A DNA stretch of 33,887 nt from Candidatus Omnitrophota bacterium (GTDB lineage: Bacteria > Omnitrophota > Gorgyraeia > B26-G9), in contig JAHIOQ010000014.1 of NCBI GenBank assembly GCA_018895275.1, positions 1-33,887 on the forward strand, read 5' to 3'. This document shows positions 13,227-23,342 of this stretch, piece after piece. The translations under genes were made by a program, and so were the position numbers. The notes under the pieces were generated by a model that saw only the letters and a list, made by a program, of their open reading frames with translations, was not told the origin of the DNA and did no database searches. Each line of letters starts with the position of its first letter. Position 1 is the stretch's first letter.

Positions 13227-14300
13227 ATGGATATCAGGAAGCTGCTTGAAATTGCCGTAGAAAGTAATGCCTCGGACCTTCATCTTGTCGTCGGTTCGCC
13301 TCCGACACTGCGTATAGACGGAGAGCTGGTAGTAATGGAATTGGATAAGCTGACCCCTGAGAAAAACAAGGAGATGATTTGCAGTATTTTAAACGAAGTG
13401 CAGAAGGCAAAGTTTGAACAGGAATGGGAATTGGACTTTTCCATGAGCATTCCGGGAATAAGCCGGTTTCGCGTAAATATCTACCGTTCCAAGGATAATG
13501 TGGAGGCGGCGTTCCGCATCGTGGGTTTGCGCATGAAACAGCCGGAAGAATTAGGCCTGCCGCTGATCATTAATGAATTTTGCCGTAAGCGGTCCGGGCT
13601 GGTGCTCGTAACCGGGCCGACCGGTGTGGGAAAGACAACCACGATGAATTCCATGATTGACCTTATCAACCGCGAACGCTCCTGTCGTATCGTTATTATC
13701 GAAGACCCGATTGAATACATACACGAGCATAAAAAGAGTATCGTGATTCAGCGCGAAGTCTATTCTGACACAAGGACGTTCGCTGCGGCCCTGGTTCATT
13801 CACTGCGCCAGGACCCCAACGTAATCTGCGTTGGCGAGATGCGTGATCTGGAGACGATTTCCACGGCACTGACCGCGGCAGAAACCGGGCATTTGGTTTT
13901 GGCGACCCTGCATACGCCGGACGCGATCCAGACTATTGATCGTGTAATCGATGTCTTTCCGCCGCACGCGCAGACGCAGATACGTATCGTGCTGGCCAGC
14001 GCGATCGAGGGCGTTATTTCGCAGCAGCTTTTACCGCGCATAGACGGCGCGGGCAGGGTATTGACAACCGAGGTTTTGATTGCCACTCCGGCGTTGCGCA
14101 ATGTTATCCGAGAAGCGAAGACAGAGCAGATACCGACAATTATGCAGACGAATGCCGACCTGGGCATGCAGATGATGGATACGTCGCTAAAAGATTTGTA
14201 CGTGAAAAATATCATCAGTTATGAAACGGCGATAAGCCGCGTAAAAGATATCTCTCATTTTAAGTCTCTTCTCATGAAGTCCGGCAAGCAGTTTCGTTAA
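13227..14300 (+). CDS. pilT: PilT-type twitching motility ATPase
   Basis: A hexameric ATPase at the base of type IV pili that powers retraction. I choose ATG 13227, eight bases after AAAGGAG, rather than ATG 13221, which is only two bases away. This gives 357 residues. Visible motifs are Walker A GPTGVGKTT (130-138), the Asp box IIEDPIEY, Walker B VGEMRD, the His box TGHLVLATLHT, and the PilT-type ALRNVIREAKTEQIPTIMQT, the retraction motif counterpart of AIRNLIRE. No other pilus genes are nearby, so it is probably part of a dispersed pilus system. It follows nadC after 45 bp. Confidence 0.92.
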   Translation: MDIRKLLEIAVESNASDLHLVVGSPPTLRIDGELVVMELDKLTPEKNKEMICSILNEVQKAKFEQEWELDFSMSIPGISRFRVNIYRSKDNVEAAFRIVGLRMKQPEELGLPLIINEFCRKRSGLVLVTGPTGVGKTTTMNSMIDLINRERSCRIVIIEDPIEYIHEHKKSIVIQREVYSDTRTFAAALVHSLRQDPNVICVGEMRDLETISTALTAAETGHLVLATLHTPDAIQTIDRVIDVFPPHAQTQIRIVLASAIEGVISQQLLPRIDGAGRVLTTEVLIATPALRNVIREAKTEQIPTIMQTNADLGMQMMDTSLKDLYVKNIISYETAISRVKDISHFKSLLMKSGKQFR

Positions 14301-14303
14301 GAA

Positions 14304-16280
14304 ATGAATGCGTTTAAACTGGTCAGCCCATTCACAGCGCAGGGGGATCAGCCGCAGGCTATTGCGCAACTGAGGCGGTCCATCGCCAACGGCAATAAGT
14401 ATCAAACCCTGCTCGGCGTTACCGGCAGCGGCAAGACCTTTACGATGGCCTCGGTTATTGCCGCTCTGGATAAACCGACTCTCGTGATTTCGCACAACAA
14501 GACCCTGGCGGCGCAGCTCTATGCCGAATTCAAGGACTTTTTCCCGGAAAACGCCGTGGAGTTTTTTATAAGCTATTATGATTATTACCAGCCGGAGGCG
14601 TATATTCCACAGACAGATACTTATATAGAGAAAGATGCCTCGATCAACGAGAGAATCAACCGCTTGCGCCTTGCGGCAACCACGGCGCTGATGAGCAGAA
14701 GAGACGTGATTATCGTTGCCAGCGTATCCTGTATATATAACCTGGGCTCGCCGCAGGAATACCGCGGTATGTTCGTGCATCTGCGCCGGGGAGAGAGCCT
14801 CGTCCGCGATGAGTTTTTGCAGCGTTTGGTGCGTATACGCTACGAACGCAATGACGTGGAATTCTTCCAGGGTATTTTTCGCGTGCGCGGGGATACGGTA
14901 GAGGTCTTTCCCGCCTATGAGCAGAATGCCCTGCGTATTGAATTCTTCGGGGATGAGATAGAAAAGATTTCTGTTATTGAGCCGGTTACTCTGCAGCCGG
15001 AACAGCTGCTTGATGAGGTTGCCATATACCCGGCAAAGCATTTTCTTGTCGAGGACAGCCGGATGGAAGGTGCGCTGGCGGAAATAGAGGCGGAGCTTAA
15101 GGCGCGCGTAAGCGAACTGACGCGGCAGGGAAAGCTTCTTGAGGCGCAGCGGCTTGAATCGCGCACGAAATTCGATATGGAAATGCTGCGGGAGACCGGC
15201 ATTTGCCACGGTATCGAGAATTATTCCCGGCACTTGAGCGGCCGGCCTGCGGCTAGCCGGCCTTATTGTTTGATCGATTATTTCCCGGAAGATTTTTTGA
15301 CGATTCTCGATGAATCGCACGTGACAGTGCCCCAGATTCGCGGCATGTATAACGGCGACAGGGCGCGCAAAGAGGTGCTTACGGAATACGGTTTCCGGCT
15401 GCCGTCCTGCCTGGACAACCGGCCGCTGAAATTCGCCGAGTTCGAAAAGCTGGTGCCGCAGGTATTATTTGTTTCCGCGACGCCGTCGGATTACGAGCTT
15501 AAGTGTAGCGCCTGTGTAGCGGAACAGATTATCCGGCCGACCGGCCTGGTTGATCCGGAGATTATCGTCATTCCGACGAAGAACCAGATCGATGACCTGA
15601 TTGCCAGGATAAGAGAACGCAGCCGCGCTAATGAGCGGGTGCTGGTTACGACCTTGACGAAGCGCATGGCCGAAGATTTATCCCGGTATTTGCAGGACGC
15701 CGGCCTAAAAACGAATTATATACATTCGGAACTGGATGCCTTGGAAAGGATAAAGGTGATCTCTGAGCTGCGGAAAAAAAAGTTCGACTGCCTCGTGGGG
15801 GTCAATCTTTTAAGAGAAGGCCTTGACTTACCGGAGGTTTCTCTGGTATGTGTAATGGATGCGGATAAGGAAGGTTTTTTGCGCTCGGCGACCTCACTTA
15901 TCCAGGTTGCCGGCCGTGCCGCGCGCAACATAAACGCTATGGTGGTCATGTACGCGGATACCATAACGCAGTCTTTGTCCAAGACCATAGAGGAAACGAG
16001 CCGCCGCCGGGAAAAACAGATGGCCTATAACAAAAAATATAATATAACCCCGGTGTCGATTAAAAAGGCGATTAAGGATTGGATTGCCGTGGAAGAGGAA
16101 GCGGATGAAATAGTCGCGCATGTGGTCGCCGATGATTTCGAATCATACGGCCGGCTGCAGAAAATTGACGCGCTGGAGCGGGAGATGGAGCTTGCGGCAA
16201 AGAACCTGCAGTTTGAAAAGTCGATTGTCCTGAGGGATAAAATAAAGGCATTGAAAATAGAATCAAAAGATGGAAACTGA
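14304..16280 (+). CDS. uvrB: Excinuclease ABC subunit B
   Basis: The 658-residue damage-verifying helicase-like subunit of nucleotide excision repair. Walker A GVTGSGKT is at residues 38-45. The DNA-inserting beta-hairpin region is [20 protein letters not shown]. The Walker B box is DESH (336-339). Motifs V and VI appear as [14 protein letters not shown] and [12 protein letters not shown]. The C-terminal UVR motif ([17 protein letters not shown]) contacts UvrC. The length is standard. The start is three bases after the pilT stop with no strong ribosome site, so reinitiation is likely. The 3' end overlaps birA by 11 bases. Confidence 0.96.
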   Translation: MNAFKLVSPFTAQGDQPQAIAQLRRSIANGNKYQTLLGVTGSGKTFTMASVIAALDKPTLVISHNKTLAAQLYAEFKDFFPENAVEFFISYYDYYQPEAYIPQTDTYIEKDASINERINRLRLAATTALMSRRDVIIVASVSCIYNLGSPQEYRGMFVHLRRGESLVRDEFLQRLVRIRYERNDVEFFQGIFRVRGDTVEVFPAYEQNALRIEFFGDEIEKISVIEPVTLQPEQLLDEVAIYPAKHFLVEDSRMEGALAEIEAELKARVSELTRQGKLLEAQRLESRTKFDMEMLRETGICHGIENYSRHLSGRPAASRPYCLIDYFPEDFLTILDESHVTVPQIRGMYNGDRARKEVLTEYGFRLPSCLDNRPLKFAEFEKLVPQVLFVSATPSDYELKCSACVAEQIIRPTGLVDPEIIVIPTKNQIDDLIARIRERSRANERVLVTTLTKRMAEDLSRYLQDAGLKTNYIHSELDALERIKVISELRKKKFDCLVGVNLLREGLDLPEVSLVCVMDADKEGFLRSATSLIQVAGRAARNINAMVVMYADTITQSLSKTIEETSRRREKQMAYNKKYNITPVSIKKAIKDWIAVEEEADEIVAHVVADDFESYGRLQKIDALEREMELAAKNLQFEKSIVLRDKIKALKIESKDGN

Positions 16281-17229
16281 AATTTTACGCTTCTTAAAAG
16301 AAAATTGCGATACGTTTGTCTCCGGAGAGGAAATATCGCATCGGCTGCATGTTTCACGCACCGCGGTATGGAAGCATATCCAGAATCTAAAAGAAAACGG
16401 ATATGAGATACTCGCGCAGCCGCATCTGGGGTACCGTTTGCTGAAGAGCCCGGACAGGATGCTGCCGGATGAGATAGGCTATGGCCTGAAAACCGATCTT
16501 ATCGGGAAAAAGATTATTTCCTACGCATCCACGACATCGACGAATGACATCGGCTGTTCTCTTGCGGAGCAGTGCGCGGCTGAGGGCACGGTGATTATCA
16601 GCGAGGAGCAGACAAGGGGCAAGGGCAGGCAGGGGCGTTCCTGGGTTTCGCCTAAAGGCGCGGGGATTTATTTTTCCGTAATACTCCGGCCCGGGCTTAG
16701 CCCGGCGGAAGCAGGTAAAATTACCTTAATGGCATCGGTTGCCGTTAGCCGCGCGATCCGAAACAGCCTCGGCTTGAACGCGTGTATAAAATGGCCGAAC
16801 GATGTGTACATCGGCAGCGAAAAGGTGTGCGGTATATTGACGGAAATGAACGCGGAGCAGGACGCGGTTAACTTTATTGTGCTGGGTATCGGAATTAATG
16901 TCAATACCAGCCGTCAAGCCTTGCCGCAGGGCGCGACCTCTTTAAAGCTTCAGCTGCATAAAAGCGTGGACAGGATACAGCTGCTGCAGGAATTACTGCG
17001 GGAAATAGAGCGGCAGTATGAATTGATAACGCGTAAGAACTTTCCGCAGCTCATGGATGCCTGGAGGAATTATTCATTGACTCTCGGCCACCGGATTAAA
17101 ATAAAATGGCGCAATGCGGAAATCGAAGGCCAGGCCATGGATATTGACGAAAACGGCGCGCTGATGGTCAGGGATGATTTTGGTTTTATGCATCATATAT
17201 TAAGCGGAGATGTGAGGGTGGTCAGGTAA
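16270..17229 (+). CDS. birA: Biotin--protein ligase with N-terminal DNA-binding domain
   Basis: A 319-residue bifunctional BirA. Residues 1-60 form a winged helix-turn-helix ([20 protein letters not shown]). The ligase domain contains GKGRQGR (117-123), which binds biotinyl-AMP, and KWPNDV. The C-terminal SH3-like cap ends in [13 protein letters not shown]. It attaches biotin to carboxyl carrier proteins, and the N-terminal domain suggests it also represses biotin genes, though none are in the window. It is translationally coupled to uvrB by overlap. Confidence 0.94.
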   Translation: METEILRFLKENCDTFVSGEEISHRLHVSRTAVWKHIQNLKENGYEILAQPHLGYRLLKSPDRMLPDEIGYGLKTDLIGKKIISYASTTSTNDIGCSLAEQCAAEGTVIISEEQTRGKGRQGRSWVSPKGAGIYFSVILRPGLSPAEAGKITLMASVAVSRAIRNSLGLNACIKWPNDVYIGSEKVCGILTEMNAEQDAVNFIVLGIGINVNTSRQALPQGATSLKLQLHKSVDRIQLLQELLREIERQYELITRKNFPQLMDAWRNYSLTLGHRIKIKWRNAEIEGQAMDIDENGALMVRDDFGFMHHILSGDVRVVR

Positions 17230-17246
17230 TATTAAAAGAGGAATGT

Positions 17247-18041
17247 ATGGTTATTTTTATAGATGTGGGAAATACAAACACGACATTCGCGGTTAATAAA
17301 GGCGGGGATTGTTATCGTTCCTGGGATATTCCGACAAAGCTTATCGCTTCTGTAGAAAATTTTCGCCGCAAACTGCTCTCCGCAGCAAGGAAGGCCGGTG
17401 TCGATGCGTGCCTGGTCAGGGCAGTGGTGATCTGTTCAGTAGTGCCGAAGGCAGAGCCGCAGCTTAAAAAAAACATAAAATCCGTTTTCCCGGCTGCAAA
17501 GGAGTATATGTTCGGCAAGGATATCCCGGTTCCGATTAAAAACAAATACCATTATCCGCAGCAGGTGGGCAGTGACCGGCTGGCAAATGCCCTGGGCGTG
17601 CGTTATTGTTATTCCTGCCCGGCATTGGTGGTTGACGCGGGTACGGCAATAACGATTGATGTAATCTCTGCTAAAGCAGAATATCTCGGCGGGATTATTG
17701 CCCCGGGCATTGGAATGTCCCTATCCGGGCTGCATGAAAAGACCGCGCTTTTACCTAAACTCACGGCAGGACGGCCGTCAGATATCTTGGGTAAAGACAC
17801 CCGCGCCTCGATGCTTAGCGGTGTTTTTTATGGTTTTTCTTTTATGATTGACGGCCTGGTCAAGTCGTTGAAAAATAGATTAAAAGGTAAGATTGTGGTT
17901 GTCGGTACCGGTGGAATGATTGATTATCTTCAGGATTTTTGTAAGGAGATTGATGTTTATGATCCTTTTCTTACAATAAAAGGAATCGAAATAGCTTGTA
18001 AATTGGCGAAAAATAAAGAAAAACAGCAATCGTATCCCTAA
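17247..18041 (+). CDS. coaX: Type III pantothenate kinase
   Basis: A 264-residue CoaX, the first step of CoA synthesis and insensitive to CoA feedback. The ASKHA-fold signatures are FIDVGNTNTTFAV at the N terminus, GSDRLANALG, VVDAGTAITIDV and GGIIAPGIGMSLSGL. AGAGGA lies a few bases before the ATG. It sits 17 bp after birA, a gene pair common in bacteria, and is the last gene before the groESL promoter. Confidence 0.95.
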   Translation: MVIFIDVGNTNTTFAVNKGGDCYRSWDIPTKLIASVENFRRKLLSAARKAGVDACLVRAVVICSVVPKAEPQLKKNIKSVFPAAKEYMFGKDIPVPIKNKYHYPQQVGSDRLANALGVRYCYSCPALVVDAGTAITIDVISAKAEYLGGIIAPGIGMSLSGLHEKTALLPKLTAGRPSDILGKDTRASMLSGVFYGFSFMIDGLVKSLKNRLKGKIVVVGTGGMIDYLQDFCKEIDVYDPFLTIKGIEIACKLAKNKEKQQSYP

Positions 18042-18089
18042 AAGTCGAGTTTATCTTGAAAAATGGCCCAAAACAGCTAAAAATAAAGG

Positions 18090-18118
18090 TTGATTTAGTT
18101 TTTGTTATGTGTTAAATT
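18090..18118 (+). promoter_or_regulatory. groESL promoter
   Basis: TTGATT (18090-18095), a 17-bp spacer and TAAATT (18113-18118), directly upstream of the CIRCE operator. Confidence 0.6.
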
Positions 18119-18131
18119 AAAGTCTCACAGA

Positions 18132-18158
18132 TTAGCACTCATCACCTAAGAGTGCTGA
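18132..18158. promoter_or_regulatory. CIRCE operator (HrcA-binding site)
   Basis: TTAGCACTC (18132-18140), nine bases, then GAGTGCTGA (18150-18158). It is one base off the consensus inverted repeat TTAGCACTC-N9-GAGTGCTAA. It implies repression of groESL by HrcA, relieved on heat shock. hrcA itself is not in the window. Confidence 0.92.
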
Positions 18159-18179
18159 TAAAACAAAGGAGGTGGATGT

Positions 18180-18470
18180 ATGAAAATTAAACCTTTAGGT
18201 GATCGTGTATTGGTAAGAGTTCTGGATGCAAAGGAAAAGACCGAGGGAGGTATTTATTTGCCGGATACGGCAAAGGAAAAGCCTCAGGAAGCAGAGGTCA
18301 TTGCCGTGGGGCCCGGCAAAACCTTGGAAAGCGGAAAGGTACAGGAGCCGCAGGTAAAGGTTAAAGACAAAGTGCTTTTCGGTAAATATTCCGGAACGAC
18401 TGTCACGACAAAAGAAGGCGAAGAGTTTTTGATTTTAAGAGAAGAAGATATTTTGGCAATAATTAATTGA
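18180..18470 (+). CDS. groES: Co-chaperonin GroES
   Basis: The 96-residue lid of the GroEL folding chamber. [14 protein letters not shown] opens the protein; the mobile loop region ([19 protein letters not shown]) carries the GGIYLP motif that docks on GroEL. AAAGGAGG precedes the ATG by seven bases. It is followed by groEL and controlled by the CIRCE element. Confidence 0.97.
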   Translation: MKIKPLGDRVLVRVLDAKEKTEGGIYLPDTAKEKPQEAEVIAVGPGKTLESGKVQEPQVKVKDKVLFGKYSGTTVTTKEGEEFLILREEDILAIIN

Positions 18471-18496
18471 CAAAGATGAGTTTGGGAGGTGAAGTT

Positions 18497-20128
18497 ATGG
18501 CGAAGCAACTGTTGTTCAGCGATGAGGCCCGCCGCGAGATACTAAAAGGCGTGGAGCAGCTCTCAAGGGCGGTGAAGATCACCCTGGGGCCTAAGGGAAG
18601 AAACGTAGTGTTGGATAAAAAATTCGGTTCTCCGACAATCACTAAAGACGGGGTAACCGTGGCAAAAGAGATTGAATTAAAAGACCCGTATCAGAATCTC
18701 GGCGCGGAATTGGTTAAGGAAGTAGCTTCCAAGACCAGTGACATTGCCGGTGACGGTACGACCACGGCAACCGTGCTTACCGAGGCGATTTTCAGAGAAG
18801 GTTTAAAGAATGTTACGGCCGGAGCAAACCCCATGGCGTTAAAGAGAGGGATTGATACTGCCGTAGCGGCTGTGGTTAAAGAGTTGAAAAAACTCTCAAA
18901 GCCGATTAAGGACAGGAAGGAAGTTGCGCAGGTAGCGACAATCGCGGCAAACAGCGATACGACGATTGGTGATTTGATTGCCGAGGCCATGGAGAAAGTC
19001 GGTAAAGACGGCGTTATCACCGTAGAAGAAGCAAAGTCAATGGCCACGACCCTGGATGTTGTGGAAGGTATGCAGTTTGACCAGGGGTATTTGTCTCCTT
19101 ATTTTGCTACAGATACGGATAGAATGGAATGTATTCTTGACGATCCGTACATTCTTATCCACGAGAAAAAGATTTCCGCGTTAAAAGATTTGCTTCCTTT
19201 ATTGGAAAAAATCGCCCGCGCGGGAAAACCGCTTCTCATAATTGCCGAGGACTTAGAAGGCGAAGCGCTGGCTACTCTGGTTGTGAACAGAATCAGGGGT
19301 ACGCTTGCCTGCTGCGCGGTAAAGGCTCCGGGATACGGTGACAGAAGAAAATCGATGTTGGAAGATATCGCGATTCTGACCGGCGGAAAGGCGATTACCG
19401 AAGAGCTGGGGATTAAGATTGAAACTCTCGACATCAGCGATTTGGGCAGGGCAAAGAGAGTAAAAATCGATAAGGAAAACACGACGATTGTTGAAGGAGC
19501 CGGAAAGACAAGCGATATTACCGGCCGTATCAATCAGCTTAAGAAGCAGATCGACGACACGGATTCCGATTACGACCGTGAGAAGCTGCAGGAACGCCTG
19601 GCAAAGCTTGCCGGCGGAGTTGCGGTTATCAATGTCGGAGCAGCTACGGAAACGGAAATGAAAGAAAAGAAAGCGCGTGTTGAAGATGCGTTACATGCGA
19701 CGCGTGCCGCGGTAGAAGAAGGCATTGTTCCCGGCGGCGGGGTGGGCTTGCTTCGTGCTTCGGTTGCTTTGGAAAAACTGAAACTTAGCGCGGAAGAACA
19801 GATTGGTGTTGACATTGTGCGCAAGGCGTTGGAATCACCACTCCGACAGCTCGCGGAAAACGCCGGCCTTGAAGCTTCGGTTATTTTGCAGCGGGTTAAA
19901 GAGGAAAAGGGCAACCGCGGATATGACTTCGCAAAGGATGAGTATGTGGATATGATTGAAGCAGGCGTTCTTGACCCGGCAAAGGTTACCCGCAGCGCGT
20001 TGGAAAACGCCGCGAGTATCGCCGGATTGCTGTTGACAACGGAAACCTTGATTACGGATATCAAAGAAGAAGAAAGGTCTCCGGCTATGCCTCCGGCAGG
20101 AATGGGCGGCATGGGCGGCATGTATTAA
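18497..20128 (+). CDS. groEL: Chaperonin GroEL
   Basis: The 60-kDa chaperonin subunit, 543 residues from ATG 18497, preceded by GGGAGGT with six bases spacing. Upstream in-frame codons overlapping groES have no ribosome site. It shows [15 protein letters not shown], the ATP-binding [10 protein letters not shown], the apical domain and the C-terminal Gly-Met tail (GMGGMGGMY). Cys residues in [14 protein letters not shown] are unusual neighbours but lie in a variable position. It acts in the cytoplasm with GroES. Confidence 0.97.
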   Translation: MAKQLLFSDEARREILKGVEQLSRAVKITLGPKGRNVVLDKKFGSPTITKDGVTVAKEIELKDPYQNLGAELVKEVASKTSDIAGDGTTTATVLTEAIFREGLKNVTAGANPMALKRGIDTAVAAVVKELKKLSKPIKDRKEVAQVATIAANSDTTIGDLIAEAMEKVGKDGVITVEEAKSMATTLDVVEGMQFDQGYLSPYFATDTDRMECILDDPYILIHEKKISALKDLLPLLEKIARAGKPLLIIAEDLEGEALATLVVNRIRGTLACCAVKAPGYGDRRKSMLEDIAILTGGKAITEELGIKIETLDISDLGRAKRVKIDKENTTIVEGAGKTSDITGRINQLKKQIDDTDSDYDREKLQERLAKLAGGVAVINVGAATETEMKEKKARVEDALHATRAAVEEGIVPGGGVGLLRASVALEKLKLSAEEQIGVDIVRKALESPLRQLAENAGLEASVILQRVKEEKGNRGYDFAKDEYVDMIEAGVLDPAKVTRSALENAASIAGLLLTTETLITDIKEEERSPAMPPAGMGGMGGMY

Positions 20129-20141
20129 TCTTCACCCTTTG

Positions 20142-20191
20142 TTAAATATAAACCCCGCGGAAGGATTTCCTTCCGCGGGGTTTATATTTAA
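20142..20191. terminator. Perfect 24-bp hairpin after groEL
   Basis: The left arm 20142-20165 is the exact reverse complement of 20168-20191, with a two-base spacer (a four-base loop in practice). A GC-rich core, CCCCGCGGAAGG, is flanked by A/T arms that give a T-rich end in both directions. It would stop transcription from either strand and separates groESL from the next operon. Confidence 0.88.
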
Positions 20192-20235
20192 TGCGTCCTA
20201 TATCAAGGACATTTCCTGCTCTCAAGGGTAATTGG

Positions 20236-20263
20236 TTGACATGCGTATTTTTTGTGTTATAAT
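20236..20263 (+). promoter_or_regulatory. Near-consensus promoter of the guaB3-aspS operon
   Basis: TTGACA (20236-20241), a 16-bp spacer and TATAAT (20258-20263). It leaves a leader of roughly 75 bases before the ATG at 20347. Confidence 0.75.
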
Positions 20264-20346
20264 AAATTTTTATTACTTTTCTGATTTAACTTTATTATTA
20301 ATCCACGCGGATAGTGTAATTGGTTTCAAAAAGGAGGGGTTGCGTA

Positions 20347-21507
20347 ATGGCGGAATTTATTGGCAGGGGCAGAAAGGCCCGTCGGTGTTATGGTTTTGAT
20401 GAAATCGCGCTTGTGCCCGGGATGGTGACCATCAATCCCCACGAGGTGGATACAAGTTTTGTGCTTGGCGATAAGACATATAAGGTGCCGATCCTTGCCG
20501 CGGCTATGGACGGTGTGGTTGATGTTGTTTTTGCCGTAAAAATGGGGCAACTGGGCGGGCTAGCGGTTTTAAATCTGGAAGGCGTGCAGACGCGTTATGA
20601 AAATCCCAATGAAGTTCTTGACGAGATTGCCAAGGCCACGCCGGAAGCAGCCACGAAGCTCGTGCAGGGCATCTATAATGAGCCGATAAAAGAAAAACTG
20701 GTTAGTGTGCGCGTAAAGCAGATTAAGGAGCACAATGTTCCTTGTATTGTCAGCGCCATCCCGCAGCGCGCGGAGCGTTTCGGGGCATTGGCCCAGGAGG
20801 CGGGAGCGGATATCTTTGTTGTGCAGTCAACGGTTACCTCCGTGCGCCATATTTCCACGGAATACAAGGTATTAGACCTGGAAAAATTCTGCAAAAAGAT
20901 GAAGATTCCCGTAATTATCGGTAATTGCGTTACGCATGACGTAGCCTTGGAACTTTTTGCCACGGGAGCGAGCGCGTTGCTGGTCGGTATCGGGCCCGGC
21001 GCGGCTTGTACGACGCGCGGCGTGCTGGGAATCGGCGTGCCGCAGGTAACGGCAACAGCGGACGCGGCGGAAGCGCGCGATTTTTACCTGAAAAAGACCG
21101 GCCGCTATGTGCCGATTATTACCGACGGCGGGATGCGTACCGGCGGCGATATCTGCAAGGCGTTTGCCTGTGGCGCGGACGCGGTAATGGTCGGGTCTGC
21201 CTTTGCCCGCACGAAAGAAGCACCGGGCCGCGGCTACCATTGGGGGATGGCTACTCCGCACGCGAATTTGCCCAGAGGCACAAGGATTTTTGTCGGCACT
21301 ACCGGTACTCTGGAAGAGATTCTTTTCGGGCCGGCGCGCCTGGATGACGGGTCGCAAAACCTTGTCGGAGCGCTACAGCTTTCTATGGGCTCGGTAGGCG
21401 CGAAAACGATTAAAGAGATGAACCTGACGGAAATAATTATCGCGCCTTCGATTCAGACGGAAGGAAAGATTTTCCAGCAGGTGCAGCGCGTGGGGATGGG
21501 CAAATAA
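20347..21507 (+). CDS. GuaB3-family IMP dehydrogenase-related protein
   Basis: A 386-residue TIM-barrel protein starting at ATG 20347, nine bases after AAGGAGG. It has the IMPDH/GMPR core with the active-site loop GPGAACTTRG (C221) and the phosphate-binding region ITDGGMRTGGD, then GADAVMVGSAFA. It lacks the paired CBS domains of ordinary GuaB and starts with the GRGRKARRCYGFDEIALVPG stretch typical of GuaB3, known mainly from actinobacteria and cyanobacteria. By analogy it oxidises IMP to XMP for GMP synthesis; whether it replaces or supplements a standard GuaB here cannot be told. It shares one base with the aspS start (TAATG). Confidence 0.85.
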   Translation: MAEFIGRGRKARRCYGFDEIALVPGMVTINPHEVDTSFVLGDKTYKVPILAAAMDGVVDVVFAVKMGQLGGLAVLNLEGVQTRYENPNEVLDEIAKATPEAATKLVQGIYNEPIKEKLVSVRVKQIKEHNVPCIVSAIPQRAERFGALAQEAGADIFVVQSTVTSVRHISTEYKVLDLEKFCKKMKIPVIIGNCVTHDVALELFATGASALLVGIGPGAACTTRGVLGIGVPQVTATADAAEARDFYLKKTGRYVPIITDGGMRTGGDICKAFACGADAVMVGSAFARTKEAPGRGYHWGMATPHANLPRGTRIFVGTTGTLEEILFGPARLDDGSQNLVGALQLSMGSVGAKTIKEMNLTEIIIAPSIQTEGKIFQQVQRVGMGK

Positions 21508-23267
21508 TGAAGAGGACACATCATTGTTCGCAGTTGACGCTTGCGGATATCGATAAAAAGGTGGTGTTGAACGGATGGGTGCATTCGCGCCGTGACCATG
21601 GCGGTTTGATTTTCATTGATCTGCGCGACCGCGAAGGCATTACTCAGATAGTCTTTGACCCTCAGGTTAATGCCGCGGTACATGAGGCTGCGCAGGCTTT
21701 GCGCAGTGAATTTGTCGTCAGCGCGCAGGGTATGGTGCGCAACAGGCCGCAAGGCACGGAGAATGAAAAGATTGCTACCGGCAGCGTTGAGGTTGTGGTT
21801 GAACAACTGGAGATTTTAAATAGGTCGAAACCCTTGCCTTTCGAGATAAACGATGAAAAAGAAATCGGCGAGGAACTGCGGCTTGCCTACCGTTTTCTGG
21901 ACCTGCGCAGGCAGCGTATGAAAAATAATATCGTGCTGCGTTCCCGTGTGTTCAAAATCGCGCGTGATTTTCTTGAACGCGAGGGGTTTTTGGAAATAGA
22001 AACGCCGATTTTGACAAAGAGTACTCCGGAGGGCGCGCGGGATTATCTGGTGCCCAGCCGCTTAAACCCGGGGATGTTTTTTGCCTTGCCGCAGTCTCCG
22101 CAGTTATTTAAACAGATTCTCATGGTTTCCGGATTTGATAAGTATTATCAGGTAGCGAAGTGTTTTCGCGATGAGGACCTGCGCAAGGACCGCCAGCCGG
22201 AATTTACGCAGCTGGATATCGAAATGTCTTTTGTTGATGAGGAGGATATCTATACGCTGATGGAACGGCTCATGGCGGAGATATTCGAAAAGGCTTTGGG
22301 GATAAAACTTAGCGTTCCGTTTATGCGCCTGAGACATGCGCAGGCCCTGGAGCGTTATGGCATCGATAAGCCGGACACGCGCTATGCCATGGAGCTGCAG
22401 GAGTTAAATTCCCTGCTCGCGCAGACGTCGTTTATGGTTTTCAAGAAGGTTGTGGAAGCGGGCGGAAAGGTAATCGGCATAAAGGCGGACGCCGGCGCGC
22501 AGCTTTCTCTAAAGGTAATGGAGGAGCTTACGCAGCAGGCGATCAGCCTCGGAGCCAAGGGCCTGGTATGGATAAAGGTGCTATCTGGAGATGATGTGCA
22601 ATCGCCGGTGAAAAAGCATCTGGGAGAGGATTTGATTAAAACCCTTATTCAGAAATTTGCGGCAAAAGAAGGTGACCTTATTCTCATTGTTGCCGACGCG
22701 CCTAAGACGGCAATGACGGTTTTGGGCCAGCTGCGCTGCCGGCTTGCGGAAATGCTTAAATGCATTGATGAGGATACGTTTAATTTTCTCTGGGTAACGG
22801 ATTTTCCGTTATTCCAATATAATGCGGAAGAAAAAAGATGGGACTCAGAGCATCACCCGTTTACCGCGCCGAAACCGGAAGATATTTCTTTTATCGATAC
22901 GGATCCCGGTAAGGTGCGTTCCTGTGCCTATGACCTGGTCGTAAACGGCGTGGAATTGGGCAGCGGCAGTATCCGTATTCACCGGCAGGAACTGCAGGAG
23001 AAAATTTTTAAGATACTGGGATTAAATGAAGAAGAAGTAAAACTGAAATTCGGGTTTTTGCTGGAGGCATTCAGTTATGGAGCGCCGCCGCACGGCGGCA
23101 TTGCTCCCGGCTTGGACCGCTTGCTGACCTTGATGACGAACAGCCCGAGTATCCGTGATGTTATCGCGTTTCCTAAGACGCAGAAAGCGGTTTGCCCGCT
23201 TACATCTGCGCCGTCCGAAGTATCCGCAAAGCAGCTGCGGGAACTTCATTTGACAATAAAAGAATGA
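21507..23267 (+). CDS. aspS: Aspartyl-tRNA synthetase, probably non-discriminating
   Basis: A 586-residue bacterial-type class II AspRS: an N-terminal anticodon-binding OB fold, the catalytic core, and the GAD insertion domain between motifs 2 and 3. Motif 2 is YYQVAKCFRDEDLRKDRQPEFTQ; motif 3 is GGIAPGLDRLLTL. The anticodon-binding domain carries H31 in SRRDHGG and G83 in RPQGTEN, the residues linked to relaxed recognition in non-discriminating enzymes such as that of Pseudomonas, rather than the Leu and Lys of E. coli. If so, it also misacylates tRNA-Asn and needs GatCAB amidotransferase. Its 3' end contains the promoter of the next operon. Confidence 0.94.
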   Translation: MKRTHHCSQLTLADIDKKVVLNGWVHSRRDHGGLIFIDLRDREGITQIVFDPQVNAAVHEAAQALRSEFVVSAQGMVRNRPQGTENEKIATGSVEVVVEQLEILNRSKPLPFEINDEKEIGEELRLAYRFLDLRRQRMKNNIVLRSRVFKIARDFLEREGFLEIETPILTKSTPEGARDYLVPSRLNPGMFFALPQSPQLFKQILMVSGFDKYYQVAKCFRDEDLRKDRQPEFTQLDIEMSFVDEEDIYTLMERLMAEIFEKALGIKLSVPFMRLRHAQALERYGIDKPDTRYAMELQELNSLLAQTSFMVFKKVVEAGGKVIGIKADAGAQLSLKVMEELTQQAISLGAKGLVWIKVLSGDDVQSPVKKHLGEDLIKTLIQKFAAKEGDLILIVADAPKTAMTVLGQLRCRLAEMLKCIDEDTFNFLWVTDFPLFQYNAEEKRWDSEHHPFTAPKPEDISFIDTDPGKVRSCAYDLVVNGVELGSGSIRIHRQELQEKIFKILGLNEEEVKLKFGFLLEAFSYGAPPHGGIAPGLDRLLTLMTNSPSIRDVIAFPKTQKAVCPLTSAPSEVSAKQLRELHLTIKE

Positions 23268-23278
23268 TGGATTATAAT
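23250..23278 (+). promoter_or_regulatory. Perfect consensus promoter overlapping the aspS stop
   Basis: TTGACA (23250-23255), a 17-bp spacer and TATAAT (23273-23278). The -35 lies inside the last codons of aspS. It should drive the lipoprotein-phoH-ybeY-recO-glyQS run. Confidence 0.75.
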
Positions 23279-23342
23279 AAAACGTACTTTGGAAGAAGGT
23301 AATCCTAATAACGGCCCGAAGCGGCTGAGGAGGTGCGCTCGC

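Noticed and set aside
18467-18496. Upstream extension of groEL overlapping groES
   Set aside because: The in-frame ATG or TTG codons lack a ribosome site, whereas GGGAGGT lies six bases before ATG 18497 and the protein from there starts as GroEL normally does.
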